DNA from: Kingdonia uniflora
Taxonomy: Eukaryota; Streptophyta; Magnoliopsida; Ranunculales; Circaeasteraceae
Assembly: GCA_014058105.1 (NCBI GenBank)
Contig: JACGCM010002789.1
Location: 1 to 64,000 of the forward strand
Direction of reading: 5' to 3'
DNA length: 64,000 nucleotides
Position numbers and translations under genes: made by a program. Under the pieces are notes generated by a model that saw only the letters and a list, made by a program, of their open reading frames with translations, was not told the DNA's origin and searched no databases. Within the stretch, counting starts at the first letter, position 1, and every line of letters begins with the position of its first letter. Below, one piece after another: positions 56,001 through 64,000 of the stretch.

Positions 56001-57550
56001 ATTTGTGTCTCGGTGAAGGAACTTCCTATAAGATCATCTTTCACATTATATTTAAAGCCCACTTTAGGTTGAGGCTAATTAAGTTTGATTCATCGTAGTT
56101 TATTTAACAACCACTTCCTATAAGATCATCTTCCTATATAATAATCAATTTATCGTACAAAAATTTCCTACATCTTTTAATTCATTGCCTAGATAATTAG
56201 ATGAAGCGAGTGATACCAGTTCGACAGTGAAAATTTTAAAGTATTCCACAGATCAACAATACGAAAAACTAATCAAGTCCAGTAAATGAAAACTAAAGGT
56301 AATATAGAACCTAACGCATACGAACAAAGAGTGCAACCTACATCTTATGGTTGACCAAATGATATTTTTACAAGTCCAGAAATTTGAAAAGGTGGAAACT
56401 AGTTAACATTTGCACGAACTTGAAATATACCTCACGAAGCTGAGATCCAAAGTCTAGCGTAAAATCAGGCAATATATCAACATGAGTTTTCAACAGACAG
56501 ATCTCTGGTCCCACCTGCATAATATCAACAGCAACAGCATCACTATATTTGACCGAGACGCTCTAAAATTCTATAGCATCCCAAAAGTGAGGTCATTTTT
56601 GTTTGCTGGTTGTTCTAGTCAAAACTAGCAATTATAGTGTGGTAAGTGAACTACTTTATTCACACCCTAGATCGTATATTAGCTTGATGTGCATCTCAAT
56701 GAAAAATCATCCGCAAAAGAATCATGATAAAAGTAAAGTAATTAACCTTGTCGGCAATGGCGAGCAACTCCGCAGCGGTTGCAACATCAGCAGCCAAGCA
56801 CAAATTACTCTCCTTCTCAACCATTACTTCAAAAAGCTTCTTCGCAGTTGGATTCCTCACCAAATTCGCTCTCTCCCCATACGAAATCCTAACCCTAAGA
56901 CCAACATCAGGTTTAACACCAGCCGGAGCCGCCACAGAAACTCTCCGATTCTCCTCCAAAAACACTCTAACCTCCCTCTCCTTCTCCTCCGAAACCTTAC
57001 CATTCGTCCTCAATATCTCAACCATCTCTGTCAACTTAATCATGGAATGCAACCGAATTCCACTCTCCTCAAGATTCTCCCTCCCACCTTGTTCTCTATC
57101 AATGAGTACCACAGCATCAGTAACCTTCAACCCAACATCCCTTAGTGGCTTCGCGGTTTCCAACACCGAAGTACCACTAGTTACAAGATCCTCCACAATC
57201 AAACACCTCTGGTTTTCGCTAAACGCGCCTTCAATTGCTTTCGAAGTACCATAGTCTTTAATCTCCTTGCGACGCATAACCATTGGGATGTTATTAGATA
57301 CAGAGACGCAAGTTGCGATTGGAAGAGCGGTGTAAGGGACACCGCAGACGAGGTCGAATGAAGTAGAAGTTGTGGAAGAGATTAGGAGGTTGGAGATTTG
57401 TTGGAGCAGAGATGGGTAAGAAACTATGAGACGAAGATCGATATAGATTGGCGAGAAAATTCCTGATTTTAGTTTGAAGTTTCCGAATTTAACCGCTTCG
57501 ATCTCGTGCAGTTTGAGAACTAGAGCCTCCATCGATGATTCAGAGCTCAT
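50038..57550 (-). CDS. UMPS: Uridine 5'-monophosphate synthase (OPRTase-OMP decarboxylase), six exons
   Basis: This bifunctional enzyme converts orotate and PRPP to OMP, then decarboxylates OMP to UMP, the last two steps of de novo pyrimidine synthesis. Exons (minus): 56747-57550, 56431-56514, 52690-52772, 52513-52600, 52168-52422 and 50038-50175, all with GT-AG borders and compatible phases. They total 1452 nt, 483 codons plus TGA, close to other plant UMPS proteins. The OPRT domain is residues 1-210, with PRPP loop [13 protein letters not shown] (116-128). The decarboxylase domain is 240-483: LCLAADV, K277 in [19 protein letters not shown] (306-317, catalytic D308, K310, D313), GQQYNTP and GRGII for phosphate binding. 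The start at 57550 ([10 protein letters not shown]) fits the family start. There is no targeting peptide, which suits a cytosolic enzyme. Introns 2 (3.7 kb) and 5 (2.0 kb) are enlarged by repeats. No damaging change seen; very likely functional. Confidence 0.97.
50253..50282. repeat. 30-bp copy of UMPS exon 6 start inside intron 5
   Basis: TAATGATGTCACTTCCTCTA and the following ten bases occur at 50145-50174 (the first 30 coding bases of exon 6 but one) and again exactly at 50253-50282 in intron 5, 108 bp away. The copy lacks the acceptor CAG next to it. A local duplication or template switch is the simple explanation. Confidence 0.9.
51833..51843. repeat. Poly(G) run of 11 in UMPS intron 5
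   Basis: An 11-G homopolymer on the plus strand, within intron 5 sequence that is otherwise AT-rich. No larger element could be bounded around it. Confidence 0.85.
54085..54706. repeat. Two diverged direct repeats in UMPS intron 2 (LTR-like debris)
   Basis: Unit 1 (about 54085-54325) and unit 2 (about 54420-54706) share ATAGACAGTGACA, CTCTTTGTACTCTATCTCAA, GGAATGCCCACTTTATTAAA and GGTGGTCTTTGGATCTCC. Between them, 54326-54420 resembles 55900-55995. The pattern fits a degraded LTR retroelement with LTR ends near TTTCTCAAATTGCA. No coding domain remains. Confidence 0.6.
55140..55560. other. GC-richer island in UMPS intron 2, origin unclear
   Basis: About 420 bp with clearly higher GC than the intron around it, including an 83-codon open frame (55262-55513, plus) with no recognised domain. 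Composition is more like plant mitochondrial DNA than like this intron, so an organelle insert is possible, but I cannot identify a gene. An unknown transposon fragment is the alternative. Confidence 0.35.
55891..56010 (+). repeat. Probable copia-type LTR start, degraded, in UMPS intron 2
   Basis: A purine run TTAAGGGAGA directly precedes TGTTAAGATATGACATG, the arrangement of polypurine tract and LTR start in Ty1/copia elements. The following 100 bp (ACATGTTATCATTTCATAGT, GGTTAGTTTGTAAC) resembles 54326-54410. No pol domain is recognisable. Confidence 0.4.
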
Positions 57551-57592
57551 TTTGATCACAGCAAAAACAGAGTGCCCGCTCTACTAGTAACA

Positions 57593-57813
57593 CTGCAACA
57601 CAAATGGTATAGAAAAAAACTCACCAAATTAGTACCAAAAAATTTGGTGGAAATTAAAAAAAAAACAGAAATGAGTTTATCATGAAATTTACTGAAACTA
57701 AAAGATAATGAGAGATTATGAAAATTAGAAAATCTATGTTGACTATAGATGGATTTGGTATCATTATTGTAAATAGGGATCGAGAGAGAAGAAATTCAGA
57801 TGAAGGATTGTAC
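57593..57813 (-). other. Candidate intron in UMPS 5' UTR
   Basis: On the minus strand, CAATCAAG/GTACAATCC at 57813 could be a donor and TTTGTGTTGCAG/TG at 57593 an acceptor, 221 bp apart and just upstream of the ATG (57550). Upstream of the donor lies a pyrimidine-rich leader with a (CT)n run (57857-57886 as GA on plus), common in plant 5' UTRs. The transcription start is not identified. Confidence 0.45.
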
Positions 57814-57949
57814 CTTGATTGGTTGAAGTTTGGGGTGTAAGAAAACCAGAGATACTTGAGTGAGTGAGTGAGAGAGAGAGAGAGAATGAGAGGAGGAAAA
57901 GAGGGGTTTTAGTTTTTTGAATGACATATTTGGCCTTGGAAGGCTTAGA

Positions 57950-58091
57950 GCATCTCCAACAGTGCCTGTGGTTTGATACTAGGGTTCGGAATTAGTTCTT
58001 TATATTGTACAGTGTAAACCCCTCTATCGCAAATCCCATTTATAATAATAATCCCTCACCCTTTATAGTAATAAAAAAATGTCGGTCCTAA
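57950..58091. other. Spacer upstream of UMPS with transposon-like end
   Basis: GAGCATCTCCAACAG at about 57950 resembles the terminal motif of common plant MITEs, but I see no matching inverted end. The rest, up to the LINE poly(A), is AT-rich with no gene. Confidence 0.35.
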
Positions 58092-58104
58092 TTTTTTTTT
58101 TTTT
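58092..58104 (-). other. LINE poly(A) tail
   Basis: Thirteen T on the plus strand, 160 bp from the end of the RNase H frame; marks the 3' end of the retrotransposed RNA. Confidence 0.85.
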
Positions 58105-58262
58105 AAGCAAAAGAGAAGGAAGATATTACTCGCCTGAAGGCGAGGGGGAGAGAGATTACAATAGTGTTGGCTTCTAAAGCCTCAAAAAGTCTAGGAATGG
58201 GGGAACCAACTCCCCTAGCTGCCAGAAAATGAGCAGTATAATTACATATGCGGCCAACATAA

Positions 58263-61200
58263 TCAAAAGAAAAGTCTAAAAAGCAAGCTGCGATGGCTCT
58301 CAGATCCGGGGTAAAGAGTAAGCGCTCCCCAGGACAGATCCTCCGGTCTCTCTCGAAAAGCGCGGACGAGCCTTTGACAGTCTGGCAAAAGAAGGATCCT
58401 TTGTAGGCCTAGACCCCTGGCAACCTCCAACCCTCTAATCGCGACGATCGTCCCAGCCTCCTCTGGGTCTGCGGCGCTGGACGAGCTAAAACCTGCACAA
58501 ATAAGAGCGTTTAGATAATTCTTAATAGTAAAACCCGACCCCCCAGGCTTATCCCGGGCAATCCAGGAGGCATCCACATTGACGATGTACCATCCCTCCC
58601 GGACCTGGTATTGAGGTTGGATTTGTCAAATGGTTTGGGACGGGTCAGAGGGAGAAAGGTGGGTTATGCGAAGCTGCTTAGCGTGTTGCAGAATGTCTTT
58701 AGTCGCCTTTGTCTGCTGGTCGAAGATGAGACCGTTCCTGCTAATCCAAACAGCAAAATAAATAGTGCAAAAAAGACTGTAGAAAGAAGATAAATCCATG
58801 GTAGGATGGATGCTTTAAAAACAACGTTGGAGAGTGAGGGACACCGAGTCCGAATAGCTCCATCTCCTGAAATCCAACGCGAAATCAAATTCAAGCCAAA
58901 TATCTTGGATTTTGGAACAGAAGAATAAGGCATGCATGGTCGTTTCGTCTTCGATACCGCAACGAGGGCAGAGTGTGTCCCAGTCTCTAAGGCCATGCCA
59001 AAGGTTGAAACAAGTAGGGAGGTCGTTCTGCATGATCTTCCACGTGAAGAGCTGGAGACGAAAGGGAACTTTAAGTTTCTCCCAGGAAAGAGGATCAAGA
59101 GAGCGCGGTGCTCTCAAAAAGGGCGGTTTTGATAGAGCAATTGTGGACAGATCGAACAGTGAGGATCCCGTTCTTCTCCGGTGTCCAACGAAGGACGTCT
59201 TTAGCGGGGTGCTTGCTAAGGGACATACGAATAATAATGTCGGCGATGTCAGGGTAGAAAAGGGATTGGATAAGGTGCGTCTTCCAGGTACGGCTCGAAG
59301 GCTAGATGAGATCAGCAACTTTGGATCTACAACGACTGGCGGGGGCAGGACCCGCCGGTCTCCCGAATCGAATGCCCGGGATCCAGGGCTCAAACCAGAA
59401 GTCAACACTCTCTCCGTCCCCGATGTGCCAGCAGAGCTCAGACCAAATGTTATTACAGGCTTGGATGATACCTTTCCAAATCCAGGAGTCAGAAGGGTGG
59501 GCAGCAGCCAGCATAATGGGGGCCCAAGGCGTGTACTTAGCTTTCAAATTATGCGCCCAAATCTTGTCAGGCTCTTTTATGAGACCAAAAAAGTTTGTCC
59601 ATCAGGGCTTGATTGTGATTAATCGCAGTACGAATGCCCAGACCCCCAGAATGGGTGGGTTGGCAGATATTCCTCCATTTGATAAGGTGGGCTTTAGATC
59701 TGCTTTCTTTATTGGAGCCCCAGAAAAAATATGCGTTCATGGAGTCAAGCTATTTGCAAGTTTTGCGGGGAAACGGGAAGGTGAACATGGGAAAGGTAGG
59801 AATTGCTGAGTTAACAGCTTTTATGAGGGTGATGCGACCGGCTTGGGAAAGAAATTTTGCTTTCCAACCTTCAATTCGCCCAGAGACCCGAGTTATGATG
59901 TCCTGGAAATTGAGGCTTTTTGCACGGTCGAAGACGAGCGGGGCGCCAAGGTATTTGTCACCTAACGAGTCTCTTTTAATGTGAAGGATCCGCTGAATAA
60001 GCTTGTGGTGCCCGTGGTGCCCGTTCTTGCTGAAAAGGATGCAGGATTTGTCGAGATTAATTTCCTGCCCCGAGACCTGGGTGAAGGTGTCAAGGGCTTT
60101 CTTGAGAGTGTCTGCTTCCGCCAGGTTGGCATTGTAAAAGATAAAACTATCATTAGCGAAAAGGAGGTGGGAGATAGGAGTACTGCCTTTGGAAGTCTTA
60201 ATGCCGTGGATAGTTCCTTCCATTTCCAGTTGGAGAAGAATTCGAGATAGAACCTCCGAGTAAATAAGAAACAGGAAGGGGGAGAGGGGATCACCGTGTC
60301 GAATACCCCGACCTGGCTTAAGGAAGCCATAAGGGGTACCGTCCAGGTTGAAGGACAAAGGCGTAGTGAAAATGCATTGGTTGATCCAATGATACCATTT
60401 CTTGTTAAAGCCTATGGCTCGCATAGTATCGATAAGGAAGTTCCATTCTATACGGTCAAAGGCTTTGCTAAGATCGAGTTTAACAACCATGCAGCTGCGT
60501 TTGCCTTTCTTCTTCTTGAGGGTCCTGAAGATCTCCTGCGCAATGATTATATTGTCAAAGATCTGTCGCCCAGGAATAAAAGCGTTCTAGGAGGGGGAAA
60601 TGATCTTGTTTAGGAGCGGTTTCAGTCTTGAAGCCAGGATCTTAGTGATGATTTTAAGCTTAACATTGCAGAGGCTGATGGGTCTAAAATGCTCGGGCTT
60701 CTCAGGGTGCTTCTGTTTGGGGATAAGGGTAATGTTAGTATGGTTGAATTCGCCCAGAAGATTCCCCGATTGAAAAAAGGCAATCGTAGCTTGGTGCAGA
60801 TCCTGTTTAACTGTATCCCAGGATTTTTGATAGAAGGGAGGGGTAAAGCCATCAGGACCCAGGGATTTGTGGGGATTCATGGAGAAGAGAGCCTCTTTGA
60901 CTTCATTCATTGTAGGGTCCCTGGTGAGGTGGAGGTTGTTTTCCGCAGTGATGGAGGCTTCGAGAATGCTGAGGTACCCGACTTTGGTAGTGGGGTGAGT
61001 CGGGGTGAAGAGCTTTTGGAAGTGCTAAACGATCGCATCACCAATATCCTGTCTCCCCTGCCCCCAGGAGCCGTCGGGCCGTCTAATCTTTCGGATGGTG
61101 TTGACTCTCCGGTGACCAAGGGTGGAAAGATGGAAAAATTTAGTATTTCTGTCACCGTCTTGGAGCCAAGTTTCCCTCGATTTTTCACGCCATATGGATT

Positions 61201-62243
61201 CTTCAATGGCCAGGAGATTCTAGAGGCAATTCTGAAGGTCAATCTCAGTAGAAATATTGTCATCATTAGGTTGCTCTTTCTGGATGTGGGCTATCTGGTT
61301 GCGGAGATGCAGCATGGAAATCAGTTTGGCATTGAAGTCAGTCCTATTCCAAGCTGAGAGCTCCCGCTTGGCATGTCTAAGCTTGTTACAAAGACGCAGC
61401 GGCCGAGAGCTAGGCTAATCTTTAACCCAAGCAAGGTTGACAATCTTCTGGTAGCGGGCGTGTTTAGTCCAAGTAGAGAGAAAATGAAATTACTTAGGGA
61501 GGTCTTGACGCGTCGGTTTGGTATTAAGGATGATGGGGCCGTGGTCCGAGCCGATGATGGGGAGATTCTGAAGGGCGGCATCCGGGTAGATGGAGCTCCA
61601 CTGAGCCGATCCAAGGGCTCTATCCAACCGTTGTTTAAGGAGATCCCTACCTTTGCGCTTTCTCGACCAGGTGAAAGGGATACTGGAATAACCGAGGTTA
61701 ATCAACACAGAGGAAAAGATGAAGTCATAAAGCGGGTTAGGGGCGTTAGGATCGAAAGGAATCATGCTAAATTTTTCATCCTGGTTGGTGATGCAGTTAA
61801 GGTCGCCAGTGATGAGCCAGGGGATGACGACGTTAGGGGCCATAGAGCTAATAGCACTCCAGTAATCCCACTTATTCTGGTGCTCGGGTGGGCCGTAGGT
61901 AAAAGAACAGAGCCAGAATACCGGCTCTGCATTGGGAGGTTGATGAGGAATTGGGGATGTGATAAGAGCATCGATCCCTCTATGGGAAGAGGAAAGAACG
62001 ATGAGGTTGATATTGGAGTGCCAGGCTAGCCACAAGACGCCTCCATAAGTGGGAGTAGCGTTCAAGGTATGGGTATAAGACAGACCCAGTTTAGAGAGAT
62101 GCCTAAGGGAGTCCGGGTTAGATACCTTAGTCTCTGTGAGGAAGATGATATCCGGGTGGTGTTTGGTGATGTGCATCCTAAGTTCTCTAGGGGTGGACGC
62201 CTTGTTTGCAACCCTACAGTTCCAGGAGAGGATAATCGTTGGT
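58263..62243 (-). pseudogene. LINE ORF2: endonuclease, RT, zf-RVT, RNase H
   Basis: Endonuclease (62240-61490): ILSWNCR, IIFLTETKV, LITGDLNCI, TWSRKRKGRD and IGSDHGPI. The RT region (60910-59750) reads GPDGFTPPFYQKSW, LIPKQKHPEKPEHFRPISLC, AFIPGRQIFDNIIIAQE, KLDLSKAFDRIEW and GIRHGDPLSPFLF. At its catalytic box it reads FANDS, with N (codon 60052-60054 region, 60152-60154) in place of D. zf-RVT (59098-58815): LPTCFNLWHGLRDWDTLCPRC and HALFFCS. RNase H (58600-58263): NVDASWIARDKPGGSGF, EEAGTIVAIRGLEVA and PDCQRLV. Stops near 61490, 60595 and 59745 and frame changes separate the domains; no ATG remains before the endonuclease. In live elements ORF2 nicks target DNA and primes reverse transcription from the nick. 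Confidence 0.92.
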
Positions 62244-62420
62244 AACTAAGGGCCGGTGTAAGGCCCGCTTCCGATGGGAGATAATGAGATGAGTTGAAAT
62301 GGTATTTTTGTTTTAAGAGAGTGATGTGATAAGGGCCGGAACTATGCTTAACTTCTAGTTTATCACTCCTTCGTGTACGCGTTTGGACCTTGTGAGTTAA
62401 CCTGGTGAAGTCGGGTCTGA

Positions 62421-62431
62421 GGGGGGGGGGG
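62421..62431. repeat. Poly(G) run of 11 in LINE spacer
   Basis: 11 G on the plus strand (poly-C in LINE sense) between ORF1 and ORF2. Confidence 0.85.
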
Positions 62432-62729
62432 CAAGGAGGAGAGAGCGGGCCTTTCTGACTATTTCTCGTTTGAAGAAGAGGGGGTCACGGTGAAGGTGGT
62501 CAGTCGGATTGAAACATCTAGGAGAAAATTAAGATGCATGCCAAAGCCATCTATGAATCTCCTTCTTGAGATTAAGTCTAGGGGTGGAGCTGAGCCGATT
62601 TCTATCAAGAGTTGGAGTAGTGATAATTGTGTACAGCGTCGTGTGTGTTCTAAGTCGATAGTGTCGCTGTCTAGCCGAACGGACTTTAGCGAGCGTGTGT
62701 GACATATGTGAACGTGGTAGCTTAGTTCT

Positions 62730-62966
62730 AACATGTGATAGTTTATGTCTGACATGTGATTTCATACCCATACCCATACCTTGAACGAACCTTTAGGCAT
62801 AACATGTGATTTCTCTAACATGTGATTTCTCTCAAACGAACCTTTAGGCATGATTTCTTAATCCAGGTTCTCTAACATGTGATTTCTTTAACATGTCTAA
62901 CATGTGATTTCTCTCAAACGAACCTTCTTAATCTAGACCCAGTTTATGTCTAACATGTGATTTCAT
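62730..62966. repeat. Minisatellite between LINE ORF1 and ORF2
   Basis: About eight irregular copies of TCTAACATGTGATTTC, some joined to TCTCAAACGAACCTTTAGGC, in 240 bp. A larger unit with CAGTTTATGTCTAACATGTG and CATACCCAT occurs at both ends. This is unusual for the short spacer between LINE ORFs and may be a later expansion or an insertion. Confidence 0.85.
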
Positions 62967-64000
62967 ACCCATCTTTCATAAAGGCATATAATAGCAAATA
63001 AAGAAAGAGAAATATTTGCATGTATGCATGTGAAGAAGGAGAAGTGTGTCTGTGGAAATTGTGAATAACAACAAACCATGGATGGCCATTCCTGTTCATC
63101 AGAGGCTGAGGCCGGAGTCGGTATAAGTCGATCCGGCTTCCTACTATGAGCTATCGGATGAGTTGTATCTCCCGAATCATCTATAACAAGGATCGAGGTC
63201 CGGTTGTACTTCTCCCTTGCCGAGTGGTTGTTGTTTGCGGAGTCAAGACAAAAGTCGGGGCTGAAGATGTCGGTGGCAGTCGGTGTAACCCAACCGGAGC
63301 TGTCCGAGGAGGATTGACCCATCTCTGGGGGGTTCAGATGCTGGATCAATGTCTTAGCTGGTCGAGACCAAATAGCCGATCTTCCAAGGGTATTCACTGC
63401 CTGGCGGTTGGGTTTAAGAAGAATAAAAGTGGTGGGCCTAGAAGGTGAGGGCTTGAATAAAATCCCAGCGGGCTCCAAGTTTGGGCCTTTGTTGTGGAGA
63501 ACAAGTGAGTCTAAAGCCACGGGCTCAGAATAGTCATTGGGCTTGGGCTTAGCAACCAACATTTGATTGGGCTTTGGTGATAAAGAGGGAAGGTGTGTCA
63601 GCTGATTTGTGGAGGGCCAAAGGTTGTTGTGGGCTTCGAAGTCTGAGTCAAGGTGTCGGGCTTGGAGAGGTGATATCAGATGGGCAGCCACAATGGTAGG
63701 GCCTGGATTAAGAAGGTTCGTTTGAGAGAAATCAAGATGTTGTGGTGAGGGAATGATATCCGTGCCAAAGAGACTTGTGGGGTCCTTGAGGTAAGGCTGC
63801 GAAGTATCAAATTGAGCCTGTGTATCTCGGCTTGTACTGGGGACAGCTTGGAGTGACTGATATTGAGGCTCATAAATGTGAGCATTAAAGGCTCCAATGT
63901 GTTTCCCGAAATGTGTAGCCGTTCTGACAGCCTCGATGTTTGGGATTTCTATCCGTTGCACGCAAACCCTACTTTCAGCCACAAGCCTCTCACCTGCATG
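62963..64000 (-). pseudogene. LINE ORF1, C-terminal part (open to window edge)
   Basis: One frame is open from the right edge to a stop at about 62963, about 345 codons. It is rich in Pro, Ser, Thr, Asn and His (for example SLSPKPNQMLVAKPKPN, SSSDSSGWVTPTATDIFSPD), a low-complexity linker typical of the C-terminal side of plant LINE ORF1. The nucleic-acid-binding domain and zinc knuckle would be to the right of the window. The frame has no internal stop. Its final 40 residues (after SDEQEWPSM) come from sequence next to the minisatellite and may not be original. Called partial, with the intactness of the whole unknown. Confidence 0.65.

Larger units (their letters stand above)
58092..64000 (-). 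mobile_element. L1-type LINE, 3' part, running off the right edge
   Basis: Minus strand. At its 3' end is a 13-A tail (13 T at 58092-58104). Right to left: ORF1 C-terminal region (62963 to window end), spacer, ORF2 with endonuclease, RT, zf-RVT and RNase H. This order is that of plant L1 elements with a C-terminal RNase H. The GC content is higher than the flank. The 5' end and target duplication are out of reach. Confidence 0.92.

Noticed and set aside
56603..57254. Long plus-strand ORFs (180 and 168 codons) opposite UMPS exon 1
   Set aside because: They are shadows of the strongly conserved UMPS exon; composition is low-complexity Ser/Leu/Asn and no domain is visible.
58912..62029. Plus-strand ORFs of 144-236 codons across the LINE
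   Set aside because: The minus strand carries recognisable ORF2 motifs throughout; the plus-strand frames are mirror readings with no family motif.

Overview
This is plant nuclear DNA, most likely from a eudicot. The evidence is one host gene, UMPS (bifunctional orotate phosphoribosyltransferase/OMP decarboxylase), with plant-type intron/exon structure, embedded in plant-specific transposable elements: Tat-lineage Ty3/gypsy LTR retrotransposons, a plant L1-type LINE, a tRNA-derived SINE and a foldback MITE. I cannot name the species. There are no bacterial genes, CRISPR arrays, rRNA genes or convincing tRNA genes.

Positions 1-48124 are a nest of LTR retrotransposons, four levels deep, all in one lineage and inserted in alternating orientation. 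I call them Y, X, W and Z. Y (minus) is outermost: it runs off the left edge and ends with its 5' LTR at 47559-48124. X (plus, 5349-43793) sits in Y's RNase H region (TSD GGGCT/GAGCT). W (minus, 15602-43423) sits in X's 3' LTR (TSD AGCAC). Z (plus, 23152-36319) sits in W's 3' tandem repeats (TSD GCTAC). A deletion remnant of a Z-like element in minus orientation (Z', about 6455-9092) lies inside X.

All members share one plan: LTR, PBS of the TGGCGCCGTCTGTG type, gag, protease, RT, a first RNase H, a second (Tat-type) RNase H, integrase, a block of tandem repeats, then genes on the opposite strand (two short ORFs and one long spliced coiled-coil gene), a polypurine tract and the 3' LTR. Every coding region carries stops or frameshifts. 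LTR pairs look progressively more diverged from Z to W to X, as the nesting order requires.

48125-50037 is host flank with a foldback MITE (48443-48777) and a complete SINE (48986-49139, 15-bp TSD). UMPS occupies 50038-57550 on the minus strand in six exons that join without a frame break into 483 codons. Its two large introns hold repeat debris. From 58092 to the right edge is a LINE in minus orientation: poly(A) tail, ORF2 (endonuclease, RT, zf-RVT, RNase H; disabled), a minisatellite spacer and the open 3' part of ORF1.

UMPS is the only gene I expect to be functional; it makes UMP in the last two steps of de novo pyrimidine synthesis. The most unusual content is the conserved antisense gene set and the hypervariable repeat block in each retroelement.
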